Shown: positions 30,765 to 40,517, numbered from the stretch's first letter. The stretch: DNA of 64,000 bases from an uncultured Flavobacteriaceae bacterium (GCA_947502635.1 CANNAN010000001.1:558001-622000), one strand, 5' to 3'. Notes: generated by a model not told the origin, from the letters alone. A program made the numbers and translations.

Positions 30765-31514
30765 ATGAATAAAAGAGCATTAATTATAGGAGGAAGTAGC
30801 GGAATTGGTAAAGCAACCGCACAAAATTTATTAAACGAAGGTGTAGAGGTACATGTGGTAGGAACTAACGATGCAAAGTTAGAAGCATTTAAAAATGAAG
30901 CTGGATCAAATTTACACACACACAAAGTAGATATTACTAACGAAGCTGAGGTTGCTAAATTAAATGAAGCAATTAATGGATTAGATAATTTAGATTATTT
31001 AGTAAATGCTTCAGGTATTTTTGGACCTAAAGCATTTTTAGAACACACAACTCAAGATTACAACTCTTATCAGGATCTTAATAGAGGATTCTTTTTTATC
31101 ACACAAGCAGCAGCTAAAAAAATGTCTGCAACTAAAGGTGGTGCCATTGTAAATGTTGGTTCTATGTGGGCTAAGCAATCGGTTAAAGCAACACCTTCTT
31201 CTGCATATTCAATGCAAAAAGCTGGTTTACATAGTTTAACACAGCACTTGGCAATGGAATTAGCAGATCACAAAATTCGTGTCAATGCAGTATCTCCAGC
31301 AGTAGTTGAAACACCTGTTTACGAAAGTGTATTTGGAGGGAAAGAAGAGGCACATGATGCATTGCAAAGTTTTCATGGTTTTCACCCAATAGGAAGAAAT
31401 GGTAAAGCACAAGATGTTGCAGATACTATTTCATTTTTATTGTCTGATAAAGCATCATGGGTAACGGGAGCTATCTGGGATACAGATGGAGGTGTTATGT
31501 CTGGTAGAAACTAA
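30765..31514 (+). CDS. SDR family oxidoreductase
   Basis: [58 protein letters not shown]. Start set to [10 protein letters not shown]. Confidence 0.92.
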   Translation: MNKRALIIGGSSGIGKATAQNLLNEGVEVHVVGTNDAKLEAFKNEAGSNLHTHKVDITNEAEVAKLNEAINGLDNLDYLVNASGIFGPKAFLEHTTQDYNSYQDLNRGFFFITQAAAKKMSATKGGAIVNVGSMWAKQSVKATPSSAYSMQKAGLHSLTQHLAMELADHKIRVNAVSPAVVETPVYESVFGGKEEAHDALQSFHGFHPIGRNGKAQDVADTISFLLSDKASWVTGAIWDTDGGVMSGRN

Positions 31515-31537
31515 AAATAAATATAAAATTTTAATAA

Positions 31538-31653
31538 GATTGTTTAAAAAGTATTCATAATTTGATATGTCAGATTGTGTACTTTAATAAGTACTGAACT
31601 GAGAGCGTAGCGAAAGTGCTCAATATGACATTGAACTTACTTTTTAAACAGTC
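31538..31653. repeat. Palindromic intergenic element C
   Basis: GATTGTTTAAAAAGTA (31538-31553) pairs with TACTTTTTAAACAGTC (31638-31653), followed by TTTTTT. Confidence 0.7.
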
Positions 31654-31678
31654 TTTTTTATTTAAAAAACTTTTGATT

Positions 31679-31981
31679 ATGTACGATATGAACAACCTAA
31701 AAAAATTAGGTACACTAGGGAAGCATGCAGAAAATGCTATGAAAGCTTTTCAATCTTTAGATAAAGAAGCATTGGCTGATGGTGCAATTCCTAAAAAATA
31801 TAAAGAATTAATAGCTATAGCAGTCGCTTTAACAACACAGTGCCCTTATTGCCTTGAAATTCATGAGAAACATGCTATTGAAGCAGGGGCTACTCAAGAA
31901 GAATTGGCGGAAGTTACTTTTGTAGCTGCAGCGTTGAGAGCGGGAGCAGCTGTTGTTCACGGTACACATTTGATGCGCTAA
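31679..31981 (+). CDS. Carboxymuconolactone decarboxylase / AhpD-like family protein
   Basis: IPKKYKELIAIAVALTTQCPYCLEIHEKHAIEAGATQEELAEVTFVAAALRAGAAVVHG (CxxC). ORF-track start 31616 lies in element C; MYDMNNLKK at 31679 preferred. Confidence 0.9.
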   Translation: MYDMNNLKKLGTLGKHAENAMKAFQSLDKEALADGAIPKKYKELIAIAVALTTQCPYCLEIHEKHAIEAGATQEELAEVTFVAAALRAGAAVVHGTHLMR

Positions 31982-31986
31982 TTTTA

Positions 31987-33036
31987 ATGAAAATAAAACA
32001 CTCAAAATATATCATTATTGGAGCTGGTTTATCTGGCTTAACAACCGCTTACCAGCTAAAAAAAGCAGGGGAGGATGATTTCATTATTTTGGAAGGACGT
32101 TCTCAATTTGGAGGAAGAATTAAAACCGATCATGGGGTTGAATTAGGAGCCACATGGTTTCAAAAACATCACACATATTTAAATGCTTTGTTAGATGAGC
32201 TGAAAGTACCTAGTTTTCCTCAGTTTACTAATGGGAAAAGTGTTTTGGTTTATAGTTCGATGGCCCCTGCTCATTATTTTGAAGTGGATAAAAATACGCC
32301 ACCAGCTAATAGGATAGCTGGTGGTTCTATTGCTTTAATAGAAAGGTTGTCTGAACTATTAAAAGACAACATCACTTTAGACTCTAAAGTGATGGAGTTT
32401 ATAGATCAAGACAATAAAATTGTTATAAATACAGATAAGAACACGACATATTCTGCAGAAAAGGTGATTGTAACTGTACCTCCAAAATTAACATCGGCAT
32501 TGAAGTTTATACCAGAATTACCTAGTCACTTCATAGAGACCATGGAGCAAACACATACTTGGATGAGTAATGCTATTAAGGTGGGACTGACTTTCAATAC
32601 ACCATTTTGGAGAAAGAATAAATTTTCTGGAACTGTAATAGGGCAAATTGGACCCGTGACCGAACTATATGATCATTGTTCTGCAAATGATAAAATTTAT
32701 GCCTTAAAAGGGTTTGTAAATGAAGGACTAAGAGATGAATCTTCAGAAGTTAGAAAAGAACGTATTTTAAGTTATTTAGAATCTTATTTGGGTAAAGACG
32801 TTAGATTGTACACAAATTATTTTGAGAAAGATTGGTCTCAGGATAATTTTACTTCGTGTGAAGAATTAAAATCGGTTTACATGAGTCCTCAATACGGAAA
32901 TAAATTATTTAATGAGTTTTATATGCAGGGTAAATTATTCTTTTCAGGTACAGAAACGTCTCCTGTCCATGGCGGCTATTTGGACGGTGCTGTGTATAGT
33001 GGATTAAGAGCAGCAGAGTATATTCTCAATAATTAG
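31987..33036 (+). CDS. FAD-dependent flavin monoamine oxidase family protein
   Basis: YIIIGAGLSGLTTAYQLKKAGEDDFIILEGRSQFGGRIKT, VELGATWFQKHH, LFFSGTETSPVHGGYLDGAVYSGLRAAEYIL. Confidence 0.9.
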   Translation: MKIKHSKYIIIGAGLSGLTTAYQLKKAGEDDFIILEGRSQFGGRIKTDHGVELGATWFQKHHTYLNALLDELKVPSFPQFTNGKSVLVYSSMAPAHYFEVDKNTPPANRIAGGSIALIERLSELLKDNITLDSKVMEFIDQDNKIVINTDKNTTYSAEKVIVTVPPKLTSALKFIPELPSHFIETMEQTHTWMSNAIKVGLTFNTPFWRKNKFSGTVIGQIGPVTELYDHCSANDKIYALKGFVNEGLRDESSEVRKERILSYLESYLGKDVRLYTNYFEKDWSQDNFTSCEELKSVYMSPQYGNKLFNEFYMQGKLFFSGTETSPVHGGYLDGAVYSGLRAAEYILNN

Positions 33037-33065
33037 TTTAACTTTGAAGTTAAAGATTATTAGTA

Positions 33066-33950
33066 TTGGATAAAGACTCAACAAAAATAGAGCAATATCA
33101 TCTTCATAAAGGGCATCCTGAAAAACTTCAATTTGAAGTTCATAATTTGAAAGATTATTTAGAGACTAGTGGCGTGCATGCACAGTTACCTCACTCGCAT
33201 AGTTTTTATCAAATTTTATGGGTCTATAATGAAGGCGGTGTCCATTTTATAGATTTTGATGCACATCCAGTAAAAACAAATTCTATATTCTTTATTTCTA
33301 AAAATCAAATTCATTATTTTGATAAAGCGGCTAATCATGAAGGGGTTCTTATCCATTTTAATGAAAGCTTTTTAATGCAATCTGATGTCGATATTTTCCT
33401 CAAATATAATGTGTTTAATAATCAAGGCAAGCCTTGCTATTGTATTACTGATGATATTATTGATTTGGCAAATTCATATATCAGTCTTATTAAAAAAGAG
33501 AAAATTAAAGCGACTGGTTTTGGACATCAACAAGTCATCAGGTATTTATTGAAATCATTGCTTATTGTTTTAGAAAGAGCACACCGACAAAATGATGAAG
33601 AAAATATTCATTTAACGAAACAATACGAACTACAATATTTACAATTTAGAGAGTTGATCGAGCAGTATTATAATAAAAACTATACAGTTAGCGACTATGC
33701 CGATTTATTGCACATTTCTACTAAAACACTCACAACAATTACTAAGGCCATTACAACAAAACCACCTTCAGCACTAATATCAGAGCGGATTATTCTAGAA
33801 GCGGAGCGTTTATTAGCTTTTACTTCTTTGAAAATTAATGAAATAGCTTATGAATTAGGGTTTGAAGATGCTTCATATTTTGTAAAGTATTTTAAAAGGC
33901 ATCTTAAGAAATCACCGACGCAGTACAGGGAGTTAATACTTAATACTTGA
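33066..33950 (+). CDS. AraC family transcriptional regulator
   Basis: N-terminal cupin-like HSHSFYQILWVYNEGGVHFIDF; C-terminal YTVSDYADLLHISTKTLTTITKAITTKPPSALI...INEIAYELGFEDASYFVKYFKRHLKKSPTQYR. Start codon appears to be TTG/GTG-type. Confidence 0.9.
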   Translation: MDKDSTKIEQYHLHKGHPEKLQFEVHNLKDYLETSGVHAQLPHSHSFYQILWVYNEGGVHFIDFDAHPVKTNSIFFISKNQIHYFDKAANHEGVLIHFNESFLMQSDVDIFLKYNVFNNQGKPCYCITDDIIDLANSYISLIKKEKIKATGFGHQQVIRYLLKSLLIVLERAHRQNDEENIHLTKQYELQYLQFRELIEQYYNKNYTVSDYADLLHISTKTLTTITKAITTKPPSALISERIILEAERLLAFTSLKINEIAYELGFEDASYFVKYFKRHLKKSPTQYRELILNT

Positions 33951-33963
33951 TACTTGTACATTT

Positions 33964-34665
33964 TTAATGGCACTCAATACCACTAGAAACACTATCTATC
34001 ACAGGAGCAGGGGATAGGTAAGGTATTCCGAGGCCTAAACCACGAATAATAAAAAGAAGACCTACACAGACTATGAAAACAGGAATTACCTTTTGTATTT
34101 TTTGTCTGGCTGTTCCTTTTAAAAAATTGCTAAAGTAAATAGCAGTGGTCATTAAAGGTATAGTTCCTAAACCAAAAAGGATCATATAGAAACTACCTTT
34201 CAATATATCCCCACCAGCAATAGCACCAAATAAAGCCATGTAAACAAGACCACAAGGTAAAAAACCATTTAAGAAACCGATAGTTAGAAAGGTATCGGGT
34301 GTTTTCTTCTTTAGAGCATTGCCTAAAGCCGATTTTACTTTCGATATGAGTTTGTAAATAGGTTTGGAAACATTGTATTTGTTAAATGTCTTTTGGGGAA
34401 TTAAAACAATTAAAATCATTAAAAGCCCAGTTATAATAGAGAGTTGTTGTTGGAATCCGAAAATATACAAGCTCTTACCAATTAGCCCAAAAATTAAACC
34501 AATAATACCGTATGCTAATAGCCTACCAGCATGATAAATTGTAATTTGTGATACTTTCTTATAAGCATTTGTTCGATTTAAAGGAAGCATGAAAGCAATG
34601 GGTCCACACATGCCTAGACAGTGAAAACTTCCTAAAAGCCCTAATATAAATGCTGAAATTAGCAT
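33964..34665 (-). CDS. Sulfite exporter TauE/SafE-like family membrane protein (cbb3-associated)
   Basis: AFILGLLGSFHCLGMCGPIAFMLP...GFLNGFLPCGLVYMALFGAIA. Confidence 0.9.
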   Translation of the reverse strand: MLISAFILGLLGSFHCLGMCGPIAFMLPLNRTNAYKKVSQITIYHAGRLLAYGIIGLIFGLIGKSLYIFGFQQQLSIITGLLMILIVLIPQKTFNKYNVSKPIYKLISKVKSALGNALKKKTPDTFLTIGFLNGFLPCGLVYMALFGAIAGGDILKGSFYMILFGLGTIPLMTTAIYFSNFLKGTARQKIQKVIPVFIVCVGLLFIIRGLGLGIPYLSPAPVIDSVSSGIECH

Positions 34666-34689
34666 ACTTAATAGTTCATGTTTTTTTTA

Positions 34690-34846
34690 TAAATAATAAA
34701 TTCCGTTATATTGTCAACGAATTTAATGTTCCAACGACCATCTACCAAACAATTGTCAGGTATGAGCAAAGTGGGTTTAGATAATGAAACAATATCAAAA
34801 TCTAAGTGTTTGATAGATGGCCTGTATAGGAACATTTTTCTAGTAT
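34690..34846 (-). pseudogene. Decayed tandem copy of the fixH 3' region
   Basis: Reads FLYRPSIKHLDFDIVSLSKPTLLIPDNCLVDGRWNIK versus fixH FLYRPSNKHLDFDTTISLSKPNLLIPDNRLVDGRWNIK immediately upstream. Confidence 0.88.
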
Positions 34847-34849
34847 AAT

Positions 34850-35299
34850 TTAATAATTAATGGACTCTTTAAATAAATAAGAAACACCATTATATTGCCA
34901 ATCAATTTTAATGTTCCAGCGACCATCTACCAAACGATTGTCAGGTATGAGCAAATTGGGTTTAGATAATGAAATAGTAGTATCAAAATCTAAGTGTTTG
35001 TTAGATGGTCTATATAGGAACACTTTTCCAGTGATCTTTTTAATGTCTATAGTTTCAGGAAATTGAATAATTAAGCCCTCAGCTGTTTTTTTATAAGTGA
35101 TATTTTTGTTTAAATTTTTAGCATTTTTTAGTTTATCAATATCTTTTTGATAGTCTAATTCTTCAGCATAATAATCCTCGGTCACTAAATCATGATCGTA
35201 TGCATCGTCTACATTCATTGTAATAATGAAGTACATTATAAAGCTTATAAAACCTATAAAAGCAATTATAATACCTGTTCCCCAATTTATTTTCATCAC
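34850..35299 (-). CDS. FixH family protein (CcoH-like)
   Basis: NWGTGIIIAFIGFISFIMYFIITMNVDDAYDHDLVTEDYYAEELDYQKDIDKL; cbb3 cluster context. Confidence 0.9.
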   Translation of the reverse strand: MMKINWGTGIIIAFIGFISFIMYFIITMNVDDAYDHDLVTEDYYAEELDYQKDIDKLKNAKNLNKNITYKKTAEGLIIQFPETIDIKKITGKVFLYRPSNKHLDFDTTISLSKPNLLIPDNRLVDGRWNIKIDWQYNGVSYLFKESINY

Positions 35300-35399
35300 T
35301 TATATTTTTTATTCTCTCGGTGAAGAGAATCTTATTAATTTTTATTTCAAAACCTCTCAAGAGACAGTTAACTAAATACTATTAACTCTTTTTATTATA

Positions 35400-35480
35400 G
35401 CATTCCCTTTCAGGTCAGGCTTTCTGCTATATCTTTTTTGCTTTAAGGGCAAAAAAGGATGCCGCTTCAATCCCTAATGC
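35400..35480 (-). ncRNA. Candidate structured RNA / structured intergenic repeat
   Basis: Minus strand begins GCATT and ends AATGC (pairing ends), with an internal TTTTTTGC-CCTTAAA-GCAAAAAA hairpin flanked by further pairing (ATC/GAT). Confidence 0.5.
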
Positions 35481-35589
35481 ACCTATCCGCCAGAGGTACT
35501 TCTTATTTCTAGCCTTATTAAAATCCTATAAGATTTTTAAAACCTTACAGGAAACTACTAACTGATGACTGAACACTACCAACTGAACA

Positions 35590-37014
35590 CTATTTATAAC
35601 TCCTGGGTCCTAAAAAATTAGCTGTTGTCGTTTCAATTAATTTACCTTCTTCGTATACGCCTATTTTTATTTTATTTCTATCACCAGTTAAGGCTGAGTT
35701 GTTAATCTCTATAAACAATGTCCCTTCTGCAATTCCTTGACTAGGTACCACAAAACTATCGTGTGTTGCTACCAGTTTTAAATTACCTTTATGTGACATT
35801 AATTTAAAACTGACATTATCAATATCGTTCGTTGTTTTATTAACTAATTTATAGGTAAATACATTACTAATTATATTGTTTTCTTTGTGTTCATACAATT
35901 GCCCTGGTAGTCTTAAAACATTTGCTTCAACATCATTTCTCAAGAATAACATACCAGTTAGTAAGCCAATTAAAATAGAAAGTACTGCAATGTAGCCTTT
36001 CATTCTAGCTGTTAATTCAAAAGGTGTTTTCTTCTCAATATTATCTTCGCTAGCATATCTAATTAAACCTTTTGGAAGATTAATGCTTTCCATTATATGA
36101 TCGCATTCGTCAATACAAGCCGTACAGTTTACACATTCCAGTTGTGTGCCGTTTCTAATATCTATTCCTGTAGGACATACATTTACACATTGAAAACAGT
36201 CAATACAATCACCGTGACCTAAAGCCTGTCTGTCTTCATTTTTTCTGAATTTCTTTCTACCATTTTCTGCTTCACCGCGTTTATGGTCATAAGCTACTAC
36301 CACAGACTTTGTATCTAAAAGCACGCCTTGCAGTCTACCATAGGGACAAGCGATAATACATACCTGTTCTCTAAACCATGCAAAAACAAAATAAAATACT
36401 GCCGTAAAAATGATTAACGAAATAAGGGTGCTTACATGGCTAAAAGGACCGTCAGTTATATATTGAATGAGTTTGTCACTTCCTATTAAGTAAGCTAAAA
36501 ACACATTAGCAATAATGAAAGAAATGATAAGGAATATAATTAATTTTAAACCTTTTTTTCTGATTTTTTCGGTATTCCATGGCTGTTTAGATAGCCTTAT
36601 TTGTTTCCCTCTATCACCTTCAATCCAATATTCTATTCTACGGAATACCATTTCCATGAAAATGGTTTGCGGACAAATCCATCCACAAAAAATACGACCG
36701 AAAGCAACAGTAAAAAGAGTAATAAAAATAATACCAATAATCATGGATACCACAAACAAATGAAAGTCTTGCGGCCAAAATGGAAATCCGAAAATATTAA
36801 AACGACGTTCTAAAACATTGAACATTAAAAATTGATTCCCGTTTACTTTTATAAAAGGAGACAGTAATAAAAAAGCTAACAATCCATAACTTACCCATTT
36901 TCGATATTTATAAAATTTCCCACTTGGTTTTTTTGGAAATACCCAAGCACGCTTACCTTCTTCGGTAACCGTGCCTATAGAGTCTCTGAACGTTTCGTTT
37001 TCTGGGGTTTCCAA
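35590..37014 (-). CDS. ccoG: Cytochrome c oxidase accessory protein CcoG (FixG)
   Basis: FGRIFCGWICPQTIFMEMVFRRIEYWIEGDRG, CIIACPYGRLQGVLLD, GDCIDCFQCVNVCPTGIDIRNGTQLECVNCTACIDECD. Confidence 0.96.
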   Translation of the reverse strand: METPENETFRDSIGTVTEEGKRAWVFPKKPSGKFYKYRKWVSYGLLAFLLLSPFIKVNGNQFLMFNVLERRFNIFGFPFWPQDFHLFVVSMIIGIIFITLFTVAFGRIFCGWICPQTIFMEMVFRRIEYWIEGDRGKQIRLSKQPWNTEKIRKKGLKLIIFLIISFIIANVFLAYLIGSDKLIQYITDGPFSHVSTLISLIIFTAVFYFVFAWFREQVCIIACPYGRLQGVLLDTKSVVVAYDHKRGEAENGRKKFRKNEDRQALGHGDCIDCFQCVNVCPTGIDIRNGTQLECVNCTACIDECDHIMESINLPKGLIRYASEDNIEKKTPFELTARMKGYIAVLSILIGLLTGMLFLRNDVEANVLRLPGQLYEHKENNIISNVFTYKLVNKTTNDIDNVSFKLMSHKGNLKLVATHDSFVVPSQGIAEGTLFIEINNSALTGDRNKIKIGVYEEGKLIETTTANFLGPRSYK

Positions 37015-37068
37015 TGTTTTTTAGATTTAAAACCTGCCAAATTTCATAAACCTGACAGGTTTTTCAAT

Positions 37069-38013
37069 TTAGTTTAGTTTAGTAGTTTGTGTTGAATCTA
37101 TAGTAATTTCATTAACAGTTTCTGTTGTTACTTCAGCATTTACATCTACCCATACATCTCCTTCTGGAGCTTTAGGGTTGGCAGGTGTTGTGCCTTGTAA
37201 TGTTAAAACATAACTTGCCACTTGTGCGATTTGTAAAGGTTTTAGTTGTTGTTTCCAAGCAATCATTCCTTTACCAGAACGACCTCCTTCTGAAACTGTT
37301 TTAAAAATATTTTTAATACCACCTCCTAAGATCCAATTTGGATCTGTTAAATTTGGGCCAATACCACCGCCGCCATCTGCCATATGACAAGCAACACATG
37401 TGGTTTCGAATATTGCTTTACCAGCATTTAAATCTGCCGCATCAGTTAGTTGAGTTACCGTATTAATATCTACTAAATTCTTAGCCGTTTTTTTATAAGC
37501 TTCTATAGCAGTTTTTGCTTCAGCCAATTCGGTTTCTAACTCGTCAATTTGATTATCACCATTAAAAACGTGGTATTTCAATAAATAAACAGCAGCGAAA
37601 ACAATAGAGATGTAAAAACCATATAACCACCAAGGTGGGAGGTTATTATCTAACTCTTTTATACCATCATAATTATGGTCTAAGATAATTTCCCCTTCTT
37701 CTTCAAGCGGCTTTTGTCCAAGAAGTTTTTTATATGTGTTTTTTAACCAAGTAAATTCATACGATTTCTCTTTGTCTGCTAAATAAATAGCCTTAGCATC
37801 ATCATCTAGTTTCTTAAACAATATATCTTCTAATATATTACCAATAGCTTCTATAGCAACTAAAATTAAAAGCACTAAGACTAGAAAAAGCAGAATTATA
37901 GGATATTCAATAAACGCTGGTTTTTCTCCAGAATCTATAAAAAATTCTATAACTCCAAAAATGATGAAGAGTATCGTAGGGATTCTTACCCAGGCTGGTA
38001 TTGATTTTTTCAT
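37069..38013 (-). CDS. ccoP: cbb3-type cytochrome c oxidase subunit III (mono-heme CcoP)
   Basis: DHNYDGIKELDNNLPPWWLYGFYISIVFAAVYLL, one CVACH motif, IGPNLTDPNWILGGG. Confidence 0.95.
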   Translation of the reverse strand: MKKSIPAWVRIPTILFIIFGVIEFFIDSGEKPAFIEYPIILLFLVLVLLILVAIEAIGNILEDILFKKLDDDAKAIYLADKEKSYEFTWLKNTYKKLLGQKPLEEEGEIILDHNYDGIKELDNNLPPWWLYGFYISIVFAAVYLLKYHVFNGDNQIDELETELAEAKTAIEAYKKTAKNLVDINTVTQLTDAADLNAGKAIFETTCVACHMADGGGGIGPNLTDPNWILGGGIKNIFKTVSEGGRSGKGMIAWKQQLKPLQIAQVASYVLTLQGTTPANPKAPEGDVWVDVNAEVTTETVNEITIDSTQTTKLN

Positions 38014-38119
38014 TTGATGGCTTTTTTTGTTATTTAATGGACATACTTCAACTGCGTTCTGAACAAGTTGTAACCTGCAATTCTATTCAGATGTAAATTC
38101 ATATTTTGAACAGTCGGTT

Positions 38120-38305
38120 TCATAATATATCGTCGTTTTGGTTGTCTAATGGAATATTACTTACGGTTTTTATATAGTCTTTTTTAGCAGTGATTACCCA
38201 CCAAAAAAGGGCTACAAAAAAGATGAAAAAGATAAGTAAAGAGATCATCGGATAAATTTCGATCCCTGTAATACTCTCCATATGGTTTTTTACAAATTTT
38301 AACAT
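38120..38305 (-). CDS. CcoQ/FixQ-like cbb3 small subunit
   Basis: 61-aa single-TM protein (IYPMISLLIFFIFFVALFWWVITAKKDYI) between ccoNO and ccoP. Confidence 0.85.
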   Translation of the reverse strand: MLKFVKNHMESITGIEIYPMISLLIFFIFFVALFWWVITAKKDYIKTVSNIPLDNQNDDIL

Positions 38306-38324
38306 GTTTGTTCGTTTTTGATGG

Positions 38325-40517
38325 TTATTGTTGTGCTGTTTCTACTTTAATATCGGTTCCTAAACGCTGCAAATAGGCTATAAGAGCTACAATTTCTCTG
38401 TTCTTCATTTCAACAAATTTTTCACCATTTTCAGAAGCATATTTTTTATCGGCTTCATAAGTTTTTGCGAAATCAGGATCTGTATAAAGGTTTTGCTCTA
38501 TTTGTGCTCCTTGTACTAACATCGCTTTCTGGGCATTAGTAATGTCTTCTTCCGTATAAGGAACTCCTAATGATACCATAGCTTCCATTTTGGCTTCGGT
38601 CATCGATTTATCCAATTCACTACTGCTACCAGTTATTAACCAAGGATAACGCGGCATGATAGATCCTGATGATGTACTTTGTGGGTCGTACATGTGGTTA
38701 AAGTGCCAATTATCAGAATATTTGCCACCTAATCTATGTAAATCTGGTCCCGTACGTTTACTTCCCCAAAGGAATGGATGGTCGTAAACAAATTCACCTG
38801 CTTTTGAGTATTCTCCATAGCGTTCTACTTCACTTCTAAAAGGTCGAATCATTTGCGAATGACAACCAACGCACCCCTCACGAATGTAAATATCACGTCC
38901 TTCTAACTCAAGTGGTGTATAAGGTTTCACACTGGCTATGGTTGGAATATTAGATTTCACCATAATGGTTGGTACAATTTGAATAATACCACCAATTAAA
39001 ATAGCTACTGTTGCTAAAAGCGTTAATTGAACAGGTCTACGCTCTAACCAAGTATGCCATCCTTCGCTTGCAGTACGTCTTTTAGTAACACGTTCCAGAG
39101 CTGGAGCTTCAGCTAGTTCGTTTTCAACTTTACTACCTTGTCTAATAGTTACAATAACATTGTAAACCATAATAAGCATCCCTATAAGGAATAATGTACC
39201 TCCAATAGCACGCATCCAGTACATAGGCATAATTTCTGTTACAGTTTCTAAGAAGTTACCATATACTAATGTGCCGTCAGGATTGAATTGTTTCCACATA
39301 CTTGCTTGTGTAAATCCTGCAACATACATTGGTAAAGCATACATGATGATACCTAGTGTGCCTATCCAGAAATGTAAATTTGCTAATCCAATAGAGAATA
39401 ATTTTGTTTTGAAAAGTCTAGGGACTAACCAATATATCATACCAAAAGTTAGGAACCCATTCCATGCAAGGGCACCTACGTGTACGTGAGCAATAATCCA
39501 ATCTGTAAAGTGGGCAATAGCATTCACATTTTTAAGCGATAACATCGGCCCTTCAAATGTTGCCATACCGTAACCTGTAATAGCTACTACCATAAATTTT
39601 AAAACAGGGTCTGTACGTACTTTATCCCAAGCACCTCTAAGTGTTAAAAGCCCGTTTATCATACCGCCCCAAGATGGCATTAATAACATGATTGAAAATG
39701 CAACACCTAAGTTTTGTGCCCATTCAGGTAATGCTGTATATAATAAGTGATGAGGCCCTGCCCAGATATATATAAATATTAATGACCAGAAGTGAACAAT
39801 AGATAATCTATATGAGTATACAGGTCGGTTAGCCGCTTTAGGAATAAAATAATACATCAATCCTAAAAATGGCGTGGTTAAAAAGAATGCCACAGCATTA
39901 TGTCCATACCACCATTGTACTAAAGCATCTTGTACCCCTGCGTATACCGAGTAACTTTTTAAAGCACTAACTGGTAATTCTAAACTATTAAAAATATGAA
40001 GTACAGCAACAGTAACAAAAGTTGCTATATAAAACCAAATAGCAACATATAAGTGGCGTTGTCTTCTTTTTAGAATAGTACCAATTAAATTCCATCCAAA
40101 AACAACCCAAATAATAGCAATAGCAATATCAAAAGGCCATTCTAATTCGGCATATTCTTTAGATGTTGTATAACCTAAAGGTAATGTGATTGCTGCGCCT
40201 ACTATAATAAGTTGCCAACCCCAAAAGTTAATCTTGCTTAAAGTGTCATTAAACATTCTGGCTTTTAATAAACGTTGTGTAGAGTAATACACCCCCGCAA
40301 AAATGGCATTACCAACAAAAGCAAAAATAACGGCATTGGTGTGTAACGGTCTTAATCGACCAAAACTAAGCCAAGAAATGCCATCTGTTAGATTAGGGAA
40401 TAAAAACATAAATGCTAGTAGTAAGCCTACCAACATGCCCACAACACCCCAAAGCATGGTGGCATAAATGAAATTTTTAACGATCTTATTATCGTAATGA
40501 AATTGCTGCATTTCCAT
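38325..40517 (-). CDS. ccoN: Fused cbb3-type cytochrome c oxidase subunits I and II (CcoN-CcoO)
   Basis: RPLHTNAVIFAFVGN, VQWWYGHNAVAFFLTTPFLG, IAHVHVGALAWNGF (CcoN); C-terminal EGRDIYIREGCVGCHSQMIRPFRSEVERYGEYSKAGEFVYDHPFLWGSKRTGPDLHR (CcoO). Confidence 0.97.
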   Translation of the reverse strand: MEMQQFHYDNKIVKNFIYATMLWGVVGMLVGLLLAFMFLFPNLTDGISWLSFGRLRPLHTNAVIFAFVGNAIFAGVYYSTQRLLKARMFNDTLSKINFWGWQLIIVGAAITLPLGYTTSKEYAELEWPFDIAIAIIWVVFGWNLIGTILKRRQRHLYVAIWFYIATFVTVAVLHIFNSLELPVSALKSYSVYAGVQDALVQWWYGHNAVAFFLTTPFLGLMYYFIPKAANRPVYSYRLSIVHFWSLIFIYIWAGPHHLLYTALPEWAQNLGVAFSIMLLMPSWGGMINGLLTLRGAWDKVRTDPVLKFMVVAITGYGMATFEGPMLSLKNVNAIAHFTDWIIAHVHVGALAWNGFLTFGMIYWLVPRLFKTKLFSIGLANLHFWIGTLGIIMYALPMYVAGFTQASMWKQFNPDGTLVYGNFLETVTEIMPMYWMRAIGGTLFLIGMLIMVYNVIVTIRQGSKVENELAEAPALERVTKRRTASEGWHTWLERRPVQLTLLATVAILIGGIIQIVPTIMVKSNIPTIASVKPYTPLELEGRDIYIREGCVGCHSQMIRPFRSEVERYGEYSKAGEFVYDHPFLWGSKRTGPDLHRLGGKYSDNWHFNHMYDPQSTSSGSIMPRYPWLITGSSSELDKSMTEAKMEAMVSLGVPYTEEDITNAQKAMLVQGAQIEQNLYTDPDFAKTYEADKKYASENGEKFVEMKNREIVALIAYLQRLGTDIKVETAQQ

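Noticed and set aside
37022-37066. Hairpin AACCTGCCAAATTTCATAAACCTGACAGGTTTTT between ccoG and ccoP
   Set aside because: Stem is real but short with an internal mismatch or wobble and a poor T-tract on the transcribed strand. Could be an attenuator, but too weak to claim.
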